The translations under genes were made by a program, and so were the position numbers. This document shows, piece by piece, positions 21,703 through 27,003 of a stretch of 27,003 nt of DNA. The stretch's first letter is position 1; every line of letters begins with the position of its first letter. The notes beneath the pieces were generated by a model. It was not told where the DNA came from, made no database searches, and saw only the letters and a list, made by a program, of their open reading frames with translations. This DNA comes from a virus: IMG/VR virus record IMGVR_UViG_3300027659_000176, positions 1 through 27,003 of that record. One strand, written 5' to 3'.

Positions 21703-21731
21703 TTTACATAGTTGCAACATGACCTTAAAAT
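21703..21731 (+). promoter_or_regulatory. Sigma70-type promoter candidate
   Basis: TTTACA (21703-21708) and TAAAAT (21726-21731) are separated by exactly 17 bases. Each differs from consensus by one base. It lies in the only gene-free gap of the lysis-to-tail region and points at the adaptor gene starting at 21766. The spacer contains the perfect 8-base palindrome GTTGCAAC (21711-21718), which could be an operator or chance. Confidence 0.6.
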
Positions 21732-21765
21732 GGCCGTAAGTCTATGAAAGTTTAAGGAAAGTACC

Positions 21766-22401
21766 ATGACCTCCGCAGTTGTGATGACCTATGACAGCCT
21801 AGTGGCTGACGTGATCTCCTACCTGGAGCGGACTGATACCGCCACGGTAGACAAGATTCCTACTTTTATTATGTTAGCTGAGCAGGTTATTGCCAGCCAG
21901 ATCAAGTTTCTAGGCAACCTGACGGTCCAGGAAAGCCAGATGATTGCTACGCAGTCGGTGATTGATAAGCCTGCCCGGTGGCACAAGACGGTCTCCATGA
22001 ACGTGACAGTGGCCAACAACCGGTATCCGGTCCTGTTGCGCAAGCCTGAGTACCTACGGGAGTACTGGCCAAATCCTAGCGAGACGGAAGTTCCGAAGTT
22101 TTACTCTGACTATGACTACACCCATTGGTTAGTGGCGCCGACGCCTGACCTTGACTATAACTTTGAGGTTATCTATTACGAGCGGGTTCAGCCGTTGAGC
22201 TCAACTAACCAGGTTAATTGGTTCACAACCTATGCCCCACAGGCCATGCTGTACGGGACGTTACTGCAGTCGATGCCGTTCTTGAAGAACGATGACCGGA
22301 TGCCTATGTGGCAGGCTCAGTACGACCTTATTATCAACACTCTGAAGGCCGAGGATGCGATGCGCATAGCCGACCGTCAGGCCGTCGCATTGGACTCCTA
22401 A
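21766..22401 (+). CDS. SU10-type adaptor (neck) protein
   Basis: A 211-residue protein with an N-terminal helix pair (Y-D-S-L-V-A-D-V-I-S-Y-L near 9-20, I-M-L-A-E-Q-V-I near 34-41). A beta centre (K-P-E-Y-L-R-E-Y-W-P near 92-101, A-P-T-P-D-L-D-Y-N-F near 123-132) and a C-terminal helix with A-P-Q-A-M-L-Y-G-T-L-L-Q-S follow. These are features of the adaptor family of phage SU10, which joins the portal to the tail nozzle. It has its own ribosome site (AAGGA, 21754-21758) and lies behind a candidate promoter. Together with the 357-residue adaptor at 8593, this gives two adaptor-like proteins in one module. Confidence 0.7.
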   Translation: MTSAVVMTYDSLVADVISYLERTDTATVDKIPTFIMLAEQVIASQIKFLGNLTVQESQMIATQSVIDKPARWHKTVSMNVTVANNRYPVLLRKPEYLREYWPNPSETEVPKFYSDYDYTHWLVAPTPDLDYNFEVIYYERVQPLSSTNQVNWFTTYAPQAMLYGTLLQSMPFLKNDDRMPMWQAQYDLIINTLKAEDAMRIADRQAVALDS

Positions 22402-22403
22402 CT

Positions 22404-23624
22404 ATGTCATATAACAGCCCCTTTACAGGAAACGTAGTCCAGCCGACGGACGTTTCTTATCGCTACATAGAATTAACCGCGGATTTACAACTAGAGTGGC
22501 CAATTAACGGCACCACGGCTGACGGTGCGGCTGCGAGGATTATGGACGTCCTGCCTGACGAGACTGGGTGGAACTTAATCATGCCGCCGGCGAATCAGAC
22601 ATCGGTAGGCACTGATGCGATGATTTACAACATTGGCGTTTTTGTTTTTACGGTAACCGACTTTGACGGCGGGATTATTGCTGCGATTGCCCCTGGGCAA
22701 GCTCAGTATATCTACGTAACAGACAATGCTGACGAGGCCGGCACCTGGAACGTTTTCCAATTCGGCGCCGGAACTTCATCGGCTGATGCGGCGGTACTTG
22801 CCGGATATGGTTTAAAGGCCCTCTCAACGACCTTAAACCAGTCGCACAGTATGGTAACGTTCTCGTCTAACTATACGGCTGTGGCGGCCGACAGGGCCTC
22901 ATGCTACATCTGGAACGGCGGCGCTGGTACGTTTATCCTGCCTACGCCTGCCTCCCTAGGCAACGATTGGTTTGTATTGGTGCGCAACGGAGGGACTGGT
23001 TCGTTGGCGGTTACCCCGGCTAGTGGGAATATTAACGATGTTGCATCGGTTAGCTTGCAGCCTGCTGATTCTTGCTTTGTGTGCTGCTCTGGGACGGCGT
23101 ACTTTACGGTTGGCTTAGGTAAGGTGTCGCAGTTTAACTTTACGCAGCTAACGAAGCTGGTAACGAACGGCACCTATACCTTGACCTCTGCGGAGGCCGC
23201 TAACGTTGTCCAGAAGTATATTGGGACATTGTCCGGCGCGGTGACGGTAGAGATCCCGCAGACGGTGCAGGTTTACTACATCTCTAACCAAACCACGGAT
23301 CCTGGCCCTTACGATATTACCTTCACAACTGGCGTAGCTGGCTCTAATACGGCGGTTGTGCCTGCCGGTAACCAGGTTATTTTGTTGTGCGATTCGGTAA
23401 ATATTTATAACGCGACAACAATTAGCGTAGGCGCAAGCATTTCTTCCTTGTCTGATGGAACGGTTGTTAACCCATCTCTTAACTTCGCCTCTGAAACAAA
23501 TACCGGCATGTACCGCCCCGGCTCTGGGGAGATTGGTTGGTCTATTCTCGGGGTAAATGAGATGACCTTAGCGGCTTCAGGTTTAACTATTCCTAGCGGT
23601 ATCGCTGGTGGTGTCTTCACATGA
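22404..23624 (+). CDS. Virion structural protein, tail-fibre or neck-associated, 406 aa
   Basis: The start is set at the ATG at 22404, two bases after the adaptor stop; a longer frame opening inside the adaptor gene is rejected as out of context. The protein begins M-S-Y-N-S-P-F-T-G-N-V-V-Q-P-T-D-V-S, a start I associate with structural proteins encoded next to the nozzle gene in similar phages. It continues with W-N-L-I-M-P-P-A-N-Q and S-A-D-A-A-V-L-A-G-Y-G-L, then several small beta domains. Near the C-terminus lies N-T-G-M-Y-R-P-G-S-G-E-I-G-W, a motif often found in fibre tips. No membrane segment or enzyme motif. A tail or fibre-base component is inferred. Confidence 0.6.
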   Translation: MSYNSPFTGNVVQPTDVSYRYIELTADLQLEWPINGTTADGAAARIMDVLPDETGWNLIMPPANQTSVGTDAMIYNIGVFVFTVTDFDGGIIAAIAPGQAQYIYVTDNADEAGTWNVFQFGAGTSSADAAVLAGYGLKALSTTLNQSHSMVTFSSNYTAVAADRASCYIWNGGAGTFILPTPASLGNDWFVLVRNGGTGSLAVTPASGNINDVASVSLQPADSCFVCCSGTAYFTVGLGKVSQFNFTQLTKLVTNGTYTLTSAEAANVVQKYIGTLSGAVTVEIPQTVQVYYISNQTTDPGPYDITFTTGVAGSNTAVVPAGNQVILLCDSVNIYNATTISVGASISSLSDGTVVNPSLNFASETNTGMYRPGSGEIGWSILGVNEMTLAASGLTIPSGIAGGVFT

Positions 23625-26600
23625 CCCAAAAAGTCTTTGCACTTGATACTGTCGCTGGCATTCAGCGGGACGGGACGCTTTTTGACAAGGCCTACTATAC
23701 CGACGGCAAGTGGGTCAGGTTCCAGCGTAAGCGCCCTCGTAAGATGGGCGGGTACCGGGTTATCTCGGCTCAGCTCACGGGCCCATCACGGGGTATCTGG
23801 GTTAATCCAAAGAACGGGCTAACTTATATTTATAGTGGGTACAACGACGGCTTGCAAGTTTTACCAATCGACAATAACGGTGTCGGGTCTGGTGTTTTGG
23901 ACTTTACATTGAATGATTTTACGCCATCGGATCTTAACCTTTGGCAGTTGGACGGGTTCTATGACGTTGCTGGGTCCGGTGTTGCATCTTTATTAGGCCA
24001 CCCAGGGCAGAATTTACAAGCAATTGACAACGAAACTAATACGTTTGTTTTGATTGGCGACATTAACGGTACCTCAATGTCAAAAATTGGGGTATTTACG
24101 GCGTCCTGTAATTCAATTAACGGCGACCCTAGACTTACGTTATCTACAACTAACTTATTGATTGGCGCTGGTCAAACTGTTACCGGCACTGGCATACCTG
24201 CAAATACTACTGTTGTATCTTCTGGGGATACTTATGAATCGTTAACTTCAGTTGCTGTTACTGGGGTTAGTGGAACGTTTAGCTGTACTTTAACGTCTGG
24301 GTTATTCGTCGGGCAGACGGTAACTATTGGTGGTAGTGCGGTAACGGGAACTATAACTAACCCAGTAATTACCGGCACTAGCGGAACATTTACTTGTAGC
24401 AGCACGGTTGGTCTTTATGTAGATCAGCCTGTGACAGTTAGCGGCACGTTAACTTCTACCGCACTAGCCAATGTACAGGTAACGTCAATTACTGGCGATA
24501 TTTCGTTTACTTCGACTACAGGTATCTATGTAGGCCAGCCGATTGCTGTTACTGGCACCTTAACTGGCACGGCCACGGGGGTCACTACTAATACGACGTA
24601 TTACGTCATTGGGGCACCAACAGCTACAACAGCTCAGTTGTCAACATCCCCTGGAGGGGTTGCGATAACGACCACGCCTGGCACAACTGTTGGTTTAACT
24701 TTTAATGCGCCTTTACAGACAGGGATTACGTCTGGGACTACGTATTTTATTAAGACAACAAACGGCTCTACGACATTTACTTTGTCGGCATCTGTTGGCG
24801 GCGTTGCAATCACAACAATAGTTAACTCATTGGCCGGCTTGACGTTTAGCGTTCCATTATCTATCGGGCTAACTACGGGGCAGACGTACTACATTATTAC
24901 CACTAACGGCTCTACTACATTTACCTTGTCTGCAACTTCAGGCGGGGCTGCCGTTACTACCGTCATAAACAGCACCTCTTTGTACACGTTTACTACGGGG
25001 AATTACTACAAGGTTGTGATAAGTAATAATGCGACTGCTACGGGTCAAGCTACGTTAACTTTCGATAACAATGTAAGTGTTTCTGGTGGGCTTGTTGTCT
25101 TGCACCCGTATGTTTTTGTCTACGGCAATAATGGTCTGATAAAGAACTGCTCTGCCGGTAATTCTAGTAATTGGGTATCTGCTGACGCTAACGAGGTCAA
25201 CGTGGCCTCTGGGAAGGTTGTTAAGGGGTTACCCGTGCGCGGGGGCTCTAACAGCCCCTCAGGCCTGTTCTGGGCTACTGACAGCCTAATACGCGTCTCC
25301 TTCGCTCCCCAGACTTTGGGGGTTGCTGGAACATCAAACTTCTCTACCACTAATTATTGGCGTTACGACATTATCTCAAGCCAGACCTCAATCTTATCGT
25401 CGCAGTGCGTGATTGAGTACGACGGTATCTATTACTGGATCGGCGTTGATCGGTTCCTTCTGTACAACGGTACGGTAAAGGAAATTGAAAACAACATGAA
25501 CCAGAACTACTTTTTCGACAACCTGAACTATAGCGCTAGGGAAAAGGTTTGGGTAACAAAAGTACCTCGATATGGTGAGATTTGGTGGTACTACCCTCGC
25601 GGGGATTCCACTGAATGTAACGACGCGATTGTCTACAATATTCGTGAGAACACTTGGTACGACGCCGGTGGGGCAATTGGTGCTCGGCGCTCTGCTGGGT
25701 ACTTCTCACAGGTGTTTGCATTTCCTGTCGCGGCCGATTGGGTAACGACTGTCTCTGAGCAAGTATTCCAAGACGATTTTGATATTGTTAACGGCTCCCC
25801 TTATCTTAATACAGCGACCTACTACCCTGACGTTATCGTAGGTCAGATTATTAGCGGGACGGGGATTACTGTTGGCACCGAGGTGCAGACGGTCACAACT
25901 AGCGGCATTAACGGCCTTGGGGCTATTACGGCCGGATCTGGCTATGTAGACGGGTCTTACCCAGATATCCCGTTTACAACCGGTAGCGGTTTTAACGGGA
26001 CGGCAGACATTACTGTTTCTAGTAATGCTGTGACCGCTGTCGTAATCGTAAACCCTGGCGCTACCTATCAAGTTGGGGATGTGCTTGAGGTTGACGATGC
26101 TGACTTAGGTGGTGGGTCTGGATTCTCAATACCCATTACCTCTATTTGGACGATGGTTATCACGATGACGGCTAACGCTACGGCGACCGGCACAGAGCTG
26201 TTAACGTTTAGCACGCAGCCGGACTTAATTGAGGTGTTCCAAAACGAGTACGGTACTGACTATGTAAATGGCCAGAACGCGGTTGCTATTGAGAGCTACT
26301 TTGAGACCAACGACCTTGGTTGGGTCAGCGGCGGTCCTTCTGAGATGTCCCCGGCTGGAAATAACCGGTGGCTGCGCTTAGAGCGCGTTGAGCCTGACTT
26401 CATCATGACAGGTGAGATGAACCTTGTTGTAACTGGGCGTCCATTTGCACAGGGTGATGACCAGGAGTCTACTCCGTATGTGTTTGACGCTAACATTGGC
26501 AAGATTGACATGAAGGAGCAGCGCCGGGAGTTACGCCTGCGGTTCACTTCAAACATTGTTGGTGGTAACTATCAATTAGGTAAGTTGCTGCTGAATGCGG

Positions 26601-26632
26601 ACCTTGGCGACGTTCGAGGTTTCGGATCATGA
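23621..26632 (+). CDS. Tail nozzle protein (T7 gp12 / P22 gp10-like) with two insertions
   Basis: A 1003-residue protein, ATGA-coupled to the preceding gene. The N-terminus (G-I-Q-R-D-G-T-L-F-D near 13-22, W-V-R-F near 31-34, P-R-K-M-G-G-Y near 39-45) and the C-terminus (E-L-R-L-R-F-T-S-N near 970-978, G-G-N-Y-Q-L-G-K near 981-988) are those of the nozzle family, whose beta-propeller closes the tail tube. The core resumes at about 490-705. Two stretches look inserted. Residues about 158-490 contain three copies each of two repeat types. Residues about 710-870 contain a Gly/Ser-rich unit with G-S-G-Y-V-D-G-S-Y and V-I-V-N-P-G-A-T-Y-Q-V-G-D-V-L. The insertions probably face outward. The family call is by pattern memory. 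Confidence 0.7.
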   Translation: MTQKVFALDTVAGIQRDGTLFDKAYYTDGKWVRFQRKRPRKMGGYRVISAQLTGPSRGIWVNPKNGLTYIYSGYNDGLQVLPIDNNGVGSGVLDFTLNDFTPSDLNLWQLDGFYDVAGSGVASLLGHPGQNLQAIDNETNTFVLIGDINGTSMSKIGVFTASCNSINGDPRLTLSTTNLLIGAGQTVTGTGIPANTTVVSSGDTYESLTSVAVTGVSGTFSCTLTSGLFVGQTVTIGGSAVTGTITNPVITGTSGTFTCSSTVGLYVDQPVTVSGTLTSTALANVQVTSITGDISFTSTTGIYVGQPIAVTGTLTGTATGVTTNTTYYVIGAPTATTAQLSTSPGGVAITTTPGTTVGLTFNAPLQTGITSGTTYFIKTTNGSTTFTLSASVGGVAITTIVNSLAGLTFSVPLSIGLTTGQTYYIITTNGSTTFTLSATSGGAAVTTVINSTSLYTFTTGNYYKVVISNNATATGQATLTFDNNVSVSGGLVVLHPYVFVYGNNGLIKNCSAGNSSNWVSADANEVNVASGKVVKGLPVRGGSNSPSGLFWATDSLIRVSFAPQTLGVAGTSNFSTTNYWRYDIISSQTSILSSQCVIEYDGIYYWIGVDRFLLYNGTVKEIENNMNQNYFFDNLNYSAREKVWVTKVPRYGEIWWYYPRGDSTECNDAIVYNIRENTWYDAGGAIGARRSAGYFSQVFAFPVAADWVTTVSEQVFQDDFDIVNGSPYLNTATYYPDVIVGQIISGTGITVGTEVQTVTTSGINGLGAITAGSGYVDGSYPDIPFTTGSGFNGTADITVSSNAVTAVVIVNPGATYQVGDVLEVDDADLGGGSGFSIPITSIWTMVITMTANATATGTELLTFSTQPDLIEVFQNEYGTDYVNGQNAVAIESYFETNDLGWVSGGPSEMSPAGNNRWLRLERVEPDFIMTGEMNLVVTGRPFAQGDDQESTPYVFDANIGKIDMKEQRRELRLRFTSNIVGGNYQLGKLLLNADLGDVRGFGS
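24257..24970 (+). repeat. Two sets of three in-gene repeats within the nozzle gene
   Basis: Type A units start at 24257, 24368 and 24488 and read S-G-T-F-x-C...G-L-Y-V-G-Q-P-V-T-V-S-G in their best forms. Type B units lie at about 24590-24679, 24737-24826 and 24881-24970 and carry T-Y-Y-I and T-T-F-T-L-S-A with x-G-G-V-A-I-T-T. All six are in frame. They occupy an insertion in the nozzle fold. Confidence 0.75.
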
Positions 26633-26892
26633 TGACCCCGAGCGTAAGCCCTCCGCTAGTCTATGACCCTCGGTATCATACTTTTGACTCTTGGGCGTGC
26701 CTGATGGTCGAGCAGTATGCGGCGAATCAACTTGCTATTCCTACGCCAGGCATGGACTGGACTGAGTGGGCTCGTGGGTTAAAGGCAATTGACGTGTTCA
26801 CGAACGAAGGTATTCCGGGTCCCGTTGGGTTTGATAACTGGTTTGATTGGGCATCTGCATTGTTAGGCGCCATCAACCCTAGCGTGGCGTAA
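26629..26892 (+). CDS. Conserved-looking small protein, 87 aa, unknown function
   Basis: An 87-residue protein rich in aromatic residues (W-A-C-L-M-V-E-Q-Y near 22-30, M-D-W-T-E-W-A-R-G-L near 42-51, F-D-N-W-F-D-W-A near 68-75). Two similar halves each centre on a W-x-x-W or W-F-D-W-A block, perhaps a small repeat. ATGATG offers two starts (26629 or 26632); GAGGT upstream serves either. It is coupled to the nozzle gene by ATGA. No domain is recognised; a tail or ejection accessory is possible by position only. Confidence 0.55.
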   Translation: MMTPSVSPPLVYDPRYHTFDSWACLMVEQYAANQLAIPTPGMDWTEWARGLKAIDVFTNEGIPGPVGFDNWFDWASALLGAINPSVA

Positions 26893-26901
26893 AGGTAAAT
26901 T

Positions 26902-27003
26902 ATGGCTCTTACTTATGGCGAAACACAGGCTCGATTAACGAGCGAACTAGGACGCCCTCCAACTGCGAAGGAGATGTATGCGGCGTCAATTGCAGAAAAG
27001 AAA
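26902..27003 (+). CDS. Start of a gene cut by the window edge
   Basis: An ATG at 26902, nine bases after the previous stop, opens a frame with no stop through the last base. The first 34 residues begin M-A-L-T-Y-G-E-T-Q-A-R-L-T-S-E-L-G-R and are helical and polar. The upstream AAAGG is a weak ribosome site. In podovirus-like phages internal virion or ejection proteins often follow the nozzle, but too little is visible to say. Confidence 0.55.
   Translation, partial: MALTYGETQARLTSELGRPPTAKEMYAASIAEKK

Noticed and set aside
22308-22403. Longer N-terminus for the structural protein at 22404
   Set aside because: The extra 32 residues overlap the adaptor gene in another frame, are Arg/Gly/Ser-rich and unlike the rest, and the ATG at 22404 opens with a recognisable structural-protein start.

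Overview
The window is the virion-structure and lysis half of a tailed-phage (Caudoviricetes) genome. All 33 coding regions read on the + strand, packed with ATGA, TAATG or TGATG overlaps. There is no tape-measure, sheath or tail-tube gene. Instead there are adaptor and nozzle proteins of the T7 gp11/gp12, P22 gp10 and SU10 kind, so a short-tailed (podovirus-like) particle is most likely. The endolysin type, the small lysis-side genes and moderate base composition fit a phage of an aquatic Gram-negative (proteobacterial) host. The host itself cannot be named from this sequence. Family names were assigned by reading the proteins, without database searches.

Layout. (1) 1-4610, head: portal C-terminus, two small proteins, a GroES-like co-chaperonin, a scaffold-like protein, a conserved hypothetical, a head structural protein and the major capsid protein, closed by a Rho-independent terminator. 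(2) 4643-8583, head accessory: a beta-helix protein, a beta-rich structural protein, a very basic Gly/Lys/Met-rich repeat protein, a second terminator, a small beta protein, a protein resembling DUF6321, and another small basic protein. (3) 8593-10007, connector: a gp11-like adaptor with an inserted beta-sandwich, and a four-cysteine zinc-ribbon-like protein. (4) 10007-17791, fibres: a 954-residue fibre, a 254-residue fibre-like protein, and three tandem paralogues. Each paralogue has a 141-residue head domain, exactly seven repeats of about 43 residues (read as a seven-bladed beta-propeller) and a short shared tail. (5) 17801-19949, fibre-associated: a glycosyltransferase-methyltransferase fusion, a likely fibre-assembly protein, a stand-alone copy of a fibre domain and a 37-residue hydrophobic peptide. 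(6) 19952-21694, lysis: small membrane proteins, a three-segment holin candidate and a GH24 endolysin. (7) 21703-27003, second connector unit: a sigma70-like promoter, an SU10-type adaptor, a structural protein, a large nozzle protein with two insertions, a small unknown, and the start of another gene at the window edge.

How it works together: the co-chaperonin probably helps host GroEL fold capsid proteins. Portal, scaffold and capsid protein build the head, which the accessory proteins decorate or fill. The adaptors and nozzle form the short tail, and the fibre and propeller proteins are the probable host-binding surface, perhaps modified by the fused enzyme. Holin and endolysin release progeny. 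The most unusual element is the trio of seven-repeat fibre genes. Their repeat cassettes differ in base use from the flanking DNA, end on an identical 19-base sequence, and vary at only a few positions per repeat, which looks like a receptor-binding diversification locus. No CRISPR array, tRNA, transposon, integrase or reverse transcriptase was seen, and no stretch over 300 bases lacks a gene.
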